This document shows, in pieces, positions 32,890-41,243 of a DNA stretch of 64,000 nucleotides. Source of the DNA: Paraburkholderia sp. CNPSo 3272 (GTDB lineage Bacteria; Pseudomonadota; Gammaproteobacteria; Burkholderiales; Burkholderiaceae). The notes under the pieces were generated by a model. That model did not search any database, was not told the origin of the DNA, and saw nothing but the letters and a program-made list of their open reading frames with translations. The stretch is from positions 1-64,000 of the forward strand of contig NZ_JAMBPQ010000026.1 of NCBI RefSeq assembly GCF_024206495.1. Reading direction: 5' to 3'. Numbering within the stretch: the first letter of the stretch is position 1; each line of letters starts with the position of its first letter. The position numbers and the translations under genes were made by a program.

Positions 32890-34449
32890 ATGAACGGAAT
32901 CGACACCGGAGCCGCCGCGCTCCTCGCGAGCCGCATCGCGGCGCTCACGCCGGTCGGGCCGCAGAGCGCCTCCGGCGCGGCGCAGACGGGCGTCTCCGCG
33001 CTCGCAACGGGCGCCGCCGCGCTCGCCGACACCGCAGCCAACACCAGCAGCACGCAGGACTCCACGGAGACCGTGCTTTCGGCGGTTGCGCTGGCGCTCG
33101 ACGCCATCATCCGCTCGGGCGGCGAAGCGACGCCTGCCGTGGTGGGCCGCGCGCCGCTCTGGGCCAGCCCCGATGCCGACGCGGCGCCCGCCGGCACGGC
33201 CACGTTGCCGCTGCCGGGTCTTGCCAGCGAGCAGGCGCAGGCGGCGCAAGCGGCGCTGCTCGCAGACGTGGCGCTCGCGGCCCAAGGTCTGGCCGGCGAA
33301 GCGCTGGCCGGGGCGGCCGACGCCGGGACCGGAGCCAGCGCGCAAACGGCGTCCTCGCAAAACCCGCAGGCCGCACAAACCGCTCAAACGGCGCAGACGG
33401 CGCAAACGGCGCAAACGGCGCAAACCGCCGCCGCCGCGCAAGCCGGTCCGGTCGCCGCACTCGCTGCGTCGCTCGCGCAGACGGTGAGCTCGAGCGGACT
33501 CTTCTACGAAGCCCACCTCGCCCAATGGTTGCGCGGCCAGCTTTCGCCCGCCGAACTCGCCGACGAGCCGCAGAACCGACTGCTCGGCGCGCACGCGCAA
33601 CTGCCGCTCGACTGGAGCCCGGCCGACGACGACATCGACGACGTGCAGTGGACCGAGACGTTCTCCGACGCGCCGGGCGCCGCGGGCGGCGAAGCGGGCT
33701 ATGCCCGGAACGCGGCGAACGCGCTCAATGCCGCACTGGCGCGGACCCTCCCCGGGCTGGCCGATCTGCACGGCGACGCGGCCGCGAGCCAGGCGCAGGC
33801 GCGCGCGACGCTTGCCGACACCCTGCTGCCTGCCATGCACGACGCCGCCGCGCAGGCCGCCGGCCCGTCGGTCCATCCGGCAGTGATTCCGCTCGTGCGC
33901 CAGCAGCTCGATCTGCTCGCCACCGGTGAGTTTCGCTGGAACGGCGAGGCCTGGCCGGGCGTGCGGGTGGACTGGAGCATCCAGCAAGACGACTACGACG
34001 CCCGCGACCCGCACTCGGGCGCAGGCGGCGGGGACGCCGACGACATCCCATGGCGCACGCGGCTCACGCTAGCGCTGCCGAAGCTCGGCACCGTCGACGC
34101 GGAACTGACGCTGACGGGCTCGACGCTCGCCGTGCGCGTGCAGGCGAACGCGGGCGGCGCCGCGCGCCTCACAGCGGACAGCGAGTCGCTGCGCGGGCGG
34201 CTCGAAGCACTCGGGCTCACGCTCGCGGGGCTCTCGATCCGCGAGATCGGCAGCGGCGCTGCGGCGAGCCCCGCCGAGGCGGCAAGGGCCGCGAGCGCTG
34301 CGAGCGCCTACGCCGCACAAACCACTTCCGCCGCATCCGCCGCGCAGACGGCGCAGGCAGGCGCCCCGGCGGATGCGTCCGCCGCGCGACCGGGCGCCGA
34401 CGCGGCCGATGCGCGCAACCGCCGCCTCGACCCCGACTGGGAGTTGTGA
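32890..34449 (+). CDS. Second FliK-like protein with C-terminal Flg_hook domain
   Basis: A 519-residue protein whose first 180 residues are Ala/Gln/Thr/Gly low complexity, including an (Ala-Gln-Thr) repeat at about residues 163-179. A middle region of unknown fold follows (SGLFYEAHLAQWLRGQLSPAELADEPQNRLL). A C-terminal Flg_hook-type domain lies at about residues 385-460 (WRTRLTLALPKLGTVDAELTLTGSTLAVRVQA, RLEALGLTLAGLSIREIG). It is distinct from the canonical FliK at 24068-25618. Its stop overlaps the start of the FlhB-like gene (TGATG), so the two are surely co-expressed. Whether it is secreted or measures length is unknown. Confidence 0.82.
   Translation: MNGIDTGAAALLASRIAALTPVGPQSASGAAQTGVSALATGAAALADTAANTSSTQDSTETVLSAVALALDAIIRSGGEATPAVVGRAPLWASPDADAAPAGTATLPLPGLASEQAQAAQAALLADVALAAQGLAGEALAGAADAGTGASAQTASSQNPQAAQTAQTAQTAQTAQTAQTAAAAQAGPVAALAASLAQTVSSSGLFYEAHLAQWLRGQLSPAELADEPQNRLLGAHAQLPLDWSPADDDIDDVQWTETFSDAPGAAGGEAGYARNAANALNAALARTLPGLADLHGDAAASQAQARATLADTLLPAMHDAAAQAAGPSVHPAVIPLVRQQLDLLATGEFRWNGEAWPGVRVDWSIQQDDYDARDPHSGAGGGDADDIPWRTRLTLALPKLGTVDAELTLTGSTLAVRVQANAGGAARLTADSESLRGRLEALGLTLAGLSIREIGSGAAASPAEAARAASAASAYAAQTTSAASAAQTAQAGAPADASAARPGADAADARNRRLDPDWEL
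33373..33426 (+). repeat. Tandem 9-bp repeat inside the second fliK-like gene
   Basis: About six imperfect copies of GCGCAAACG / GCGCAGACG encode consecutive Ala-Gln-Thr triplets. The unit is a multiple of three, so slippage would change linker length without a frameshift. Confidence 0.8.
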
Positions 34450-34862
34450 TGAGCCGCACGCACCGCAAGAGCGCCGCCGCGCTCGCCTACGACGCGCCCG
34501 AAGGCGACGGCGCGCCGCGCGTGGTCGCGAAGGGCTACGGCCTCGTCGCGGAGATGATCGTGCAACGCGCAAAGGAAGCGGGCCTCTACGTACACGAAGC
34601 GCCGGAGATGGTCTCGCTGCTCATGCGCGTCGACCTCGATGCGAAGATTCCGCCGCAGCTCTATCAGGCGGTGGCCGAACTGCTCGCCTGGCTGCACCGG
34701 CTCGAAGCGGACAACGACGCGAAGGCCAAGGCGGCCGCGCAAGCGCAAACCGCCATGCCGGCCGGCGCCTCGGCCGGCGCCGCCCCGCGCGAGATCAGCG
34801 ACATTCGCAGGGTCGGCGGCACTCGCCCCGCGCTGCCCTTCAACCCCTCAACATCAACTTGA
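34449..34862 (+). CDS. Stand-alone FlhB C-terminal-domain protein (FlhX/YlqH type)
   Basis: The 137-residue product matches only the cytoplasmic C-terminal part of FlhB/YscU export switches: THRKSAAALAYD, RVVAKGYGLVAEMIVQRAKEAG, then IPPQLYQAVAELLAWLHRLE. It lacks the TM domain. The autocleavage motif NPTH is represented only by SRTH at residues 2-5, so the protein resembles the piece of FlhB that stays bound after cleavage. Similar orphans exist in Bacillus (YlqH) and Helicobacter (FlhX). It starts 1 bp inside the stop of the FliK-like gene and overlaps the convergent aldehyde dehydrogenase gene by 23 bp. Confidence 0.85.
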   Translation: MSRTHRKSAAALAYDAPEGDGAPRVVAKGYGLVAEMIVQRAKEAGLYVHEAPEMVSLLMRVDLDAKIPPQLYQAVAELLAWLHRLEADNDAKAKAAAQAQTAMPAGASAGAAPREISDIRRVGGTRPALPFNPSTST

Positions 34863-36291
34863 TCAGCCAGGCGACGCGCTTGCCGTAGGGCGGCGCGATG
34901 AGCCCGCGCGCGTTCAGCCGGGCCTGGGTGAAGACGGGCTTCATCTTCGAGAACGTGACGAAGCCCTCGTAGCCGTGATACGCACCCATGCCGCTCGGGC
35001 CGACGCCGCCGAACGGCAGTCCCTCGGCGGCGATATGCATGAGCGTCTCGTTCACCGACATCCCGCCTGCCACCGTTTCGTGCGTCACGCGCTCGACCGT
35101 GCGCGCGTCGTCGGCATAGAGGTAGAGCGAAAGCGGGCGAGGGCGCGCATTGACGTAGCGCAACGCTTCGTCGAGCGTGTCGTAGGGCACGAGCGGCAGG
35201 AGCGGCCCGAAGATTTCCTCCTGCATGAGCGCCGTCTGCGCGCCGGCGTTCGTCACGATAACGGGCGCGAAGCGCCGCGTGGCGGCGTCGTGGGTGCCGA
35301 GCGCGTGCAGTTGCGCGCCGCTCGCCTGAGCTTCATCGGCGAGGCGTTGCAGGCGCTCGAAGTGGCGCGCCGAAATGATCGACGTGTAGTCGCGGTTGTT
35401 CGCGAAGTCCGGATAGAGGTGCGCGAAGCGCGTGCGCGCACGAGCGATGAACGCCGCCTCCTGGCCGCGCGGCAGCAGCACGTAGTCGGGCGCGATGCAG
35501 GTTTGCCCCGCGTTCAGCGTCTTGCCGAGCAGCAGGCTGTCCACGGCGTAGTTCAGGCGCGCGTCTTCACCGATGATCACGGGCGACTTCCCTCCCAGCT
35601 CGAGCGTGACCGGCGTGAGGTTCGCGGCGGCCGCGCGCATGACCTCGTGCCCCACGCGCGTCGAGCCGGTGAAGAGCAAATGGTCGAACGGCAGCGCGCT
35701 GAAGGCGGCGCCGACCGACGCGTCGCCGTTCACGACCGCCACGTGGTCGCGCGCGAAGGTCTTGCCGATCAGCTCCGCGAACAGCGTCGACGTGCGCGGC
35801 GTCAGCTCCGACATCTTGATCATGGCGCGGTTGCCCGCCGCGAGCGCGCACACGAGCGGGCTCGCGGCCAGCTGCAGCGGATAGTTCCAGGGCACGACGA
35901 TCCCCGCCACGCCAAGGGGCTGCGGCACCAGCTTCGCGCGCCCGGGGAGCAGCCACTTGCCGACCGGTCTGCGGCGCGGCTTCATCCAGCGCGCGCCGTG
36001 CCTGAGCGCCGCATCAATCTCCTGCTTGAGGACGACGAATTCCGCGAGCGCGACCTCCGCCTTCGCGCGTTGGCCGAAGTCGGCGTTCATCGCCTCGGCG
36101 AGCGCGTCGCGGTTGGAGAACAGCACGTCGCGCAGCGCCTTGAGATTGCGCGCGCGTGCGTCCCAGGACGGGAACGGGTCGCGCAGGAAGGCTTCGCGCT
36201 GCGCGGCGAGCAGCGTATCTAGCGCGGCGCGCGGGTCGTCGGGCGTGTCGTTCGCGCTGCGGGCGAAGTCTTCGGGCAGGTCCTGCTTCAT
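34840..36291 (-). CDS. Aldehyde dehydrogenase, coniferyl-aldehyde dehydrogenase type
   Basis: NAD(P)-dependent oxidation of aldehydes to acids. The 483-residue protein has the ALDH fold with catalytic Cys265 (NAGQTCIAPDYV) and general base Glu231 (LELGGKSP). Its NAD-binding motifs include VVPWNYPLQL and FTGSTRVG. The hydrophobic C-terminus (RVAWLIKLMLRG) and overall pattern place it with class 3-like and coniferyl aldehyde dehydrogenases; the true substrate is not evident. The start at 36291 (MKQDLPEDF) is chosen because the upstream open frame is a shadow. It lies 83 bp after aidB on the same strand. Confidence 0.88.
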   Translation of the reverse strand: MKQDLPEDFARSANDTPDDPRAALDTLLAAQREAFLRDPFPSWDARARNLKALRDVLFSNRDALAEAMNADFGQRAKAEVALAEFVVLKQEIDAALRHGARWMKPRRRPVGKWLLPGRAKLVPQPLGVAGIVVPWNYPLQLAASPLVCALAAGNRAMIKMSELTPRTSTLFAELIGKTFARDHVAVVNGDASVGAAFSALPFDHLLFTGSTRVGHEVMRAAAANLTPVTLELGGKSPVIIGEDARLNYAVDSLLLGKTLNAGQTCIAPDYVLLPRGQEAAFIARARTRFAHLYPDFANNRDYTSIISARHFERLQRLADEAQASGAQLHALGTHDAATRRFAPVIVTNAGAQTALMQEEIFGPLLPLVPYDTLDEALRYVNARPRPLSLYLYADDARTVERVTHETVAGGMSVNETLMHIAAEGLPFGGVGPSGMGAYHGYEGFVTFSKMKPVFTQARLNARGLIAPPYGKRVAWLIKLMLRG

Positions 36292-36374
36292 GGTCGGTCC
36301 TCGTGGCGTTCGCGCGCGCTGTGGCGCGCGGGCGAACGGAAAAATCGGCTCGTGTTGTCGGATGACACTGAGGG

Positions 36375-38096
36375 TCATGCCGAGCGCGACGGAAAAGCCC
36401 GCTCGATGATCGCGGCATGATCGAAGCGCGCAGGCAGCGTGCCGAATACGCGGTCGCAGTCGGCGTCGTGCTCGTCGAGGCGCGTCGCGATGAACGGTTC
36501 GGCGATCTCCGGCGGACCGTCGCGCAGCAGCATGGCCTGTGCGATCAGCACGATCTGCTGCGCGATGCGCCGCGCGCTCGTCTCGCGCGTACCCGGCGCG
36601 CCGTTGAGCAGTACCGAAAGGCGGTCGAGCGCGGCGTTCAGAACCGGGTGGGTCTGCGCGTCGCGCCGCCACGCGAGAAAGAGCGCCTGGGCAGCGTCGG
36701 CCTCGCGCTCCAGCGCGCGCAGCACGTCGAGGCACATCACGTTGCCCGAGCCTTCCCAGATCGAGTTGACGGGCGCTTCGCGGTAGAAGCGCGCCATCGG
36801 CCCTTCCTCGACGTAGCCGTTGCCGCCCCAGACTTCCATGGCCTCGCCCGTGAACGCGAGCGCGCGCTTGCAGACCCAGAACTTCGCCGCGGGCGTGACG
36901 ATGCGCCGCCATGCGCGCGCTTCGAGCGATTTATCGTCCGTATCGCCGGGTTTCGCGTCGGCGCTGTCTTCGAACGCGCGCGCAAGACGCATGAAGAGCG
37001 CCGTCGCCGCTTCCGATTCGAGCGCGAGATCGGCGAGCACGTTTTGCATGAGCGGCTGCTCGGCGAGCACGCGGCCGAACGCGCTGCGGTGGCGCGCGTG
37101 GTGGATCGCCTGCACGAGCGCCGCGCGCATGAGCGCCGCGCTGCCGATCACGCAGTCGAGCCGCGTGTAGTTCGCCATCTCGATGATGGTCGGCACGCCG
37201 CGGCCTTCGTCGCCGATCATCACGCCGTACGCATCGAAGAACTCCACTTCGCTGCTCGCGTTCGAGCGGTTGCCGAGCTTGTTCTTCAGGCGCTGCACAT
37301 TGACCGCGTTTTTCGTGCCGTCCGGCCGGTAGCGCGGCACGAAGAAGCAGGAGAGTCCATCGTGCTCCGTGGTGCGCGCGAGCACGAGATGCGCGTCGCA
37401 CTGCGGCGCCGAGAAAAACCACTTGTGACCGGTGAGCAGATACGCCGCACCGCGTCCGGTTTCGATGCCCGCGGCTCGCGCCTCGGTGCGGTTGCTGCGC
37501 ACGTCCGAGCCGCCTTGCTTCTCCGTCATGCCCATGCCGATCATCATCGAGCGCTTCTGCGCGAGCGGCAGATCGCGCGCGTCGTGCTCGCGCGTGTAGA
37601 GCGGCGCGCGCAGCGTTTCGAACAGCGCCGGTTCGCGCTGCAGCACGGCGATGCTCGCGAACGTCATGGTCAGCGGGCACAACGAGCCCGATTCGAGCTG
37701 CGCGTGCAGGAAGTAGCCCGCGCAGCGCGCGGCCATCGCGCCGGGCCGCGGGTCCGAATACGGCAGTGCATGCAGCCCCTGCTCGCGCAGCAGCGCGAGC
37801 AGTTCGTGCCAGGCGGGGTGGAATTCGATCGCGTCGATACGCTCGCCGCGCGGGCTGTGCGTGTGCAGTTCCGGCTCATGGCGATTGGCGAGGTCGGCGA
37901 GCGCGAGCGTTTGCGCCTTGCCGAGCGTCTCGCCATGGCGCGCTAGCGTTTCGCGGTGCCAGTTCGCGCCTGCGCGCGCGAGGGCCTCGCCGAGCGCGGC
38001 GTCGGTGGTGAAGAGGTTGTAGTCGACGAGCGGCGGCGCCTGGTTCGTCACTTCGTGGGTCGTGCCGGGGCGATGCGTGACTTCCGTCGGGTTCAT
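36375..38096 (-). CDS. aidB: AidB-family acyl-CoA dehydrogenase-like flavoprotein
   Basis: E. coli AidB is an FAD protein of the acyl-CoA dehydrogenase superfamily linked to the adaptive response to alkylation. The 573-residue product matches it from end to end in feel: NQAPPLVDYNLFTTDAALGEAL, ESGSLCPLTMTFA, IGMGMTEKQGGSDVRSN, GHKWFFSAPQCDAHLVLA, LKNKLGNRSNASSEVEF, APVNSIWEGSGNVMCLDVLRAL. It may instead serve branched-chain or fatty acyl-CoA metabolism. Divergent from the GMC oxidoreductase. Confidence 0.88.
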   Translation of the reverse strand: MNPTEVTHRPGTTHEVTNQAPPLVDYNLFTTDAALGEALARAGANWHRETLARHGETLGKAQTLALADLANRHEPELHTHSPRGERIDAIEFHPAWHELLALLREQGLHALPYSDPRPGAMAARCAGYFLHAQLESGSLCPLTMTFASIAVLQREPALFETLRAPLYTREHDARDLPLAQKRSMMIGMGMTEKQGGSDVRSNRTEARAAGIETGRGAAYLLTGHKWFFSAPQCDAHLVLARTTEHDGLSCFFVPRYRPDGTKNAVNVQRLKNKLGNRSNASSEVEFFDAYGVMIGDEGRGVPTIIEMANYTRLDCVIGSAALMRAALVQAIHHARHRSAFGRVLAEQPLMQNVLADLALESEAATALFMRLARAFEDSADAKPGDTDDKSLEARAWRRIVTPAAKFWVCKRALAFTGEAMEVWGGNGYVEEGPMARFYREAPVNSIWEGSGNVMCLDVLRALEREADAAQALFLAWRRDAQTHPVLNAALDRLSVLLNGAPGTRETSARRIAQQIVLIAQAMLLRDGPPEIAEPFIATRLDEHDADCDRVFGTLPARFDHAAIIERAFPSRSA

Positions 38097-38469
38097 CTGC
38101 GTGTCTCCGATGCAAGGCTTGCGGTGCGCGGCGGCTTCACGCGCGGCCGTTCGTGTTGTGTTCGCTGTCGTGACGGGGAGGCGTGCGCAGTGGCCGCTCC
38201 ATGGGAAGCGCCCGTGAGGTGAGTGATTCTTGTGCGCCCCAGCGCTCCCCTTGCTGCTTGCTGGAATCTTTGCGGGTTTCGGCTCTGGCGGCCGAACCGC
38301 CTTCCATCATAGGCGTCGATCCGCCGTCAGATTTAGAGGGGATGCTCTGACATATAAGCTGACCTCGGAATCAGACGCTTCCTACAATGCGCCATTGAAG
38401 CCGAAAACGAACGAGCGTGCAAATAGCGCGCCGGTGCCTCGTAAGAGGCAAGCCGACAGGAGGGAGACG
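38097..38469. promoter_or_regulatory. Divergent aidB / GMC oxidoreductase control region
   Basis: These 373 bp hold no gene I can support, although frames stay open. A candidate sigma-70 promoter towards the oxidoreductase is CTGACC (38359-38364), 18 bp, TACAAT (38383-38388), leaving an 80-base leader. Promoter elements towards aidB were not clear. Confidence 0.4.
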
Positions 38470-40098
38470 ATGCAATACGATTACATCATCGTAGGCGGCG
38501 GCTCGGGCGGCGCGTCGCTGGCGGGGCGACTGGCCGACCGTTGCCCGCAGGCGAGCATCGCGCTCGTCGAAGCCGGGCCGCACACGGCGCGCAATCCGTT
38601 CGTCAACATGCCGCTCGGCGTCGCCGCGCTCGTCCCGTTTCGCACGAAAAACAATTACGCCTATGAAACCGTGCCGCAGCGGGGACTCGCCGGACGGCGC
38701 GGCTACCAGCCACGCGGCCGCGGCTTCGGCGGCTCGAGCACCATCAACGCGATGATCTACACGCGCGGCCATCCGCTCGATTACGACGAATGGGCGCAGC
38801 TCGGCTGCACGGGCTGGGCGTGGCGCGACGTGCTGCCGTACTTTCTGCGCGCCGAGGACAACGAGCGCGGCGCGAGCGCCTGGCATGGCGCTGGCGGCCC
38901 GCTGTGCGTGGCCGACCTGCGCGAGCGCAATCCGGTCGCCGCGCGCTTCGTCGAGGCCGCGCGCGAGGCGGGCTTTCGCCTGAACGACGACTTCAACGGC
39001 GAGGAACAGGAGGGCGTCGGCTTCTACCAGGTGACGCAGCGCGGGGGCGAACGCTGCACGGTGGCGCGCGCGTATCTGTACGGGCGCGAGCGGCCGAACC
39101 TGCATCTGATCGCCGACGCGACGGTCCTGCGCGTGAGCTTCGACGGCGCGCGTGCGAGCGGCGTGGAGCTTGCGCGCGGCGGCGCGATCGAGACCCTGCA
39201 AGCGCGCGCCGAGGTGATCCTCGCGGCCGGCGCGTTCAACTCGCCGCAATTGCTGATGTGCTCGGGCATCGGTCCCGCCGACGAGCTGCGCGCGCACGGC
39301 ATTGCAGTGCGCCACGACGCGCCCGAAGTCGGCCGCAACCTGATCGACCATATCGATTTCACCTTCAATAAGCGCGTGCATTCGAGCGACACCGTGGGCT
39401 ACTCGCTGCGCGGCGCGGCGCGCATGACCGCGGGCTTCTGGCGATATCTGCGGGGGCGGCGCGGCATGCTCACGACCAACGTGGCGGAGGCGGGCGGCTT
39501 CCTGAAGAGCCGCCCCGAACTCGACCGGCCCGACCTGCAGCTGCACTTTTGCACGGCGCTCGTCGACGATCACAGCCGCCGCCTGCATTGGGGCCACGGC
39601 TATTCGCTGCACGTGTGCGTACTGCGCCCGGCGAGCCGCGGCACAGTCACGCTCGCGAGCGCCGACGCGCGCGTGGCGCCCATGATCGACCCGCGCTTTC
39701 TCTCCGATACGCGCGATCTCGACGCGCTCGTGCTGGGCGCGCGCCTCGCGCGGCGCATACTCGACGCGCCCGCGCTGGCGCGGCTTGGCGGCCGCGAACT
39801 CTACACTCATGGCGACCAGAGCGACGCGCAATTGCGCGAGACGATCGCGCGCCATGCCGACACGATCTATCACCCCGTGGCGACCTGCCGCATGGGCGGC
39901 GACGCGCGCTCCGTCGTCGATCCGCAGTTGCGGGTGCGCGGCGTGACGGGTCTGCGCATTGCCGACGCCTCGGTCATGCCGACGCTCATCGGCGGCAACA
40001 CGAATGCGCCCAGCGTGATGATCGGCGAGCGTGCGGCCGACTTCATCGCACAAACGAGATGCGAGCGCGATACGGCGCTTCAGCACGTCGACGCCTGA
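38470..40098 (+). CDS. GMC-family FAD oxidoreductase (choline dehydrogenase-like)
   Basis: Flavoprotein that oxidises an alcohol to an aldehyde or ketone. The N-terminal ADP-binding motif is YDYIIVGGGSGGASLAGRLADR. GMC signatures are GRGFGGSSTINAMIYTRGHPLDYDEW and ILAAGAFNSPQLLMCSGIGPADELRAHGI. The C-terminal substrate-side block HPVATCRMGGDARSVVDPQLRV and GGNTNAPSVMIGERAADFI carries the catalytic His and Asn. The ATG at 38470 follows GGAGGGAG and gives 542 residues. The substrate is unknown; it resembles but cannot be equated with BetA or AlkJ. Confidence 0.9.
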   Translation: MQYDYIIVGGGSGGASLAGRLADRCPQASIALVEAGPHTARNPFVNMPLGVAALVPFRTKNNYAYETVPQRGLAGRRGYQPRGRGFGGSSTINAMIYTRGHPLDYDEWAQLGCTGWAWRDVLPYFLRAEDNERGASAWHGAGGPLCVADLRERNPVAARFVEAAREAGFRLNDDFNGEEQEGVGFYQVTQRGGERCTVARAYLYGRERPNLHLIADATVLRVSFDGARASGVELARGGAIETLQARAEVILAAGAFNSPQLLMCSGIGPADELRAHGIAVRHDAPEVGRNLIDHIDFTFNKRVHSSDTVGYSLRGAARMTAGFWRYLRGRRGMLTTNVAEAGGFLKSRPELDRPDLQLHFCTALVDDHSRRLHWGHGYSLHVCVLRPASRGTVTLASADARVAPMIDPRFLSDTRDLDALVLGARLARRILDAPALARLGGRELYTHGDQSDAQLRETIARHADTIYHPVATCRMGGDARSVVDPQLRVRGVTGLRIADASVMPTLIGGNTNAPSVMIGERAADFIAQTRCERDTALQHVDA

Positions 40099-40141
40099 CG
40101 TTGCGCGTTTCCTGTGCCGATGCCATGGCTCACCGAAGGCT

Positions 40142-41089
40142 TCAGCCAGGCTTGCCCGGCTGCTTCTCCATCCCCGGCGGGTGCACGAAGTCGTCGAGAA
40201 ACGTGAAGGGCTTGCCGTACTCCGCGCGCGCGACGTCGAGCCACGCGCGCGCCGCATGCGAGAGATAGCCGCTGCGTTTCCAGCCGATCGCCATGTCCCA
40301 GGTGATTTGCGGCTCGCTCACCGGCAGGCAGGTGAAGCGCTCGGCGTCTAGCCGGCGCACGTACGGCGCGGGCAGCAGCGCAATGCCCACGCCCGCGAGC
40401 ACGAGCGCTGCCATCAGGTCCCAGTGGCCGCTGCGTCCCACCACCTGCGGTACGAAGCCGGCCGTGCGGCACGCGTTCAGCACGACGTCGTTGAGCGCGA
40501 GGCTTTCGCCGTAGAACACGAACGGCTCGCCGGCCAGCTCCGCGAGCGGCACGGCGAGCTTGTTGTCCCAGCGCGAACCGCGCCGCGCGACGAGCCACAG
40601 CAGCTCGTGCGAGATCGGCAAGACGTCGATCAGCGCGGGATCGACGGGCAGCAGCACGCCGCCCAGCTCCAGCTCGCCCGAGATCAGCGCGGCTTCGATG
40701 GCGCGTGAGCCCTGCTCGAAAAGCTTCAGCTCGATCTTGGGATAGCGCTGGCGAAACGTGGCGATGGCGGGCGTGAAGAGCGAGCCGCCCATCGGCGGGA
40801 TGCCGATGGTGAGTTCGCCGCGCCCGAGCGTGCCGAGATCGGCGAGTTCGGCCTGCAGCTGCGCCTGCGCGGCGAGCACCTCCTGGCCGCGCTGATAGAC
40901 GATGCGCCCGGCGTCGGTGAGCACCATCTGGCGCGCGTCGCGCAGCAGGAGCTGGGTGCCGGTCTCGTCTTCGAGCGCCTTCACCATCTTGCTGATGGTC
41001 GGCTGGGTGACATGCAGTTTTTCGGCCGCGGCGGTGAAGCTCTGTTGCCGCACCACCTCGATGAAATAGCGAAGCGCGCGCAGTTCCAC
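40142..41089 (-). CDS. LysR-type regulator divergent from cidAB
   Basis: Transcription factor of 315 residues: winged helix-turn-helix at residues 1-65 (LRALRYFIEVVRQQSFTAAAEKLHVTQPTISKMVKALED) and a periplasmic-binding-like effector domain from about 90. It faces the CidA/CidB genes across 154 bp, the layout of cidR-cidABC in Gram-positives, where the LysR protein responds to acetate. Here control of the adjacent pair is inferred from position and from an operator-like dyad (41168-41182). Confidence 0.92.
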   Translation of the reverse strand: MELRALRYFIEVVRQQSFTAAAEKLHVTQPTISKMVKALEDETGTQLLLRDARQMVLTDAGRIVYQRGQEVLAAQAQLQAELADLGTLGRGELTIGIPPMGGSLFTPAIATFRQRYPKIELKLFEQGSRAIEAALISGELELGGVLLPVDPALIDVLPISHELLWLVARRGSRWDNKLAVPLAELAGEPFVFYGESLALNDVVLNACRTAGFVPQVVGRSGHWDLMAALVLAGVGIALLPAPYVRRLDAERFTCLPVSEPQITWDMAIGWKRSGYLSHAARAWLDVARAEYGKPFTFLDDFVHPPGMEKQPGKPG

Positions 41090-41167
41090 GATCGGGACTC
41101 CACAAATGTGCAGGAAACACGCTCAGCCGGGAGCTGAGTTGGTGCATTCCAATAGGGAATGTAGCAG

Positions 41168-41182
41168 ATGATCTTAAGTCAT
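41168..41182. promoter_or_regulatory. LysR-type operator candidate (T-N11-A dyad)
   Basis: ATGATCTTAAGTCAT is an imperfect palindrome containing the LysR-box form T-N11-A (T41169, A41181). It sits in the LysR-cidA gap, upstream of a TATACT -10 element at 41206-41211 that would serve cidA. Confidence 0.5.
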
Positions 41183-41243
41183 TATGTTTATGCTGCGCTG
41201 CACCCTATACTGACTTCCATTCCAGTGTCACTTAGGGTTTGCC

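Noticed and set aside
38230..38469. Upstream extension of the GMC oxidoreductase frame (80 extra residues)
   Set aside because: The extension has no signal peptide or homology, while the ATG at 38470 has a strong ribosome site and begins directly with the FAD motif.
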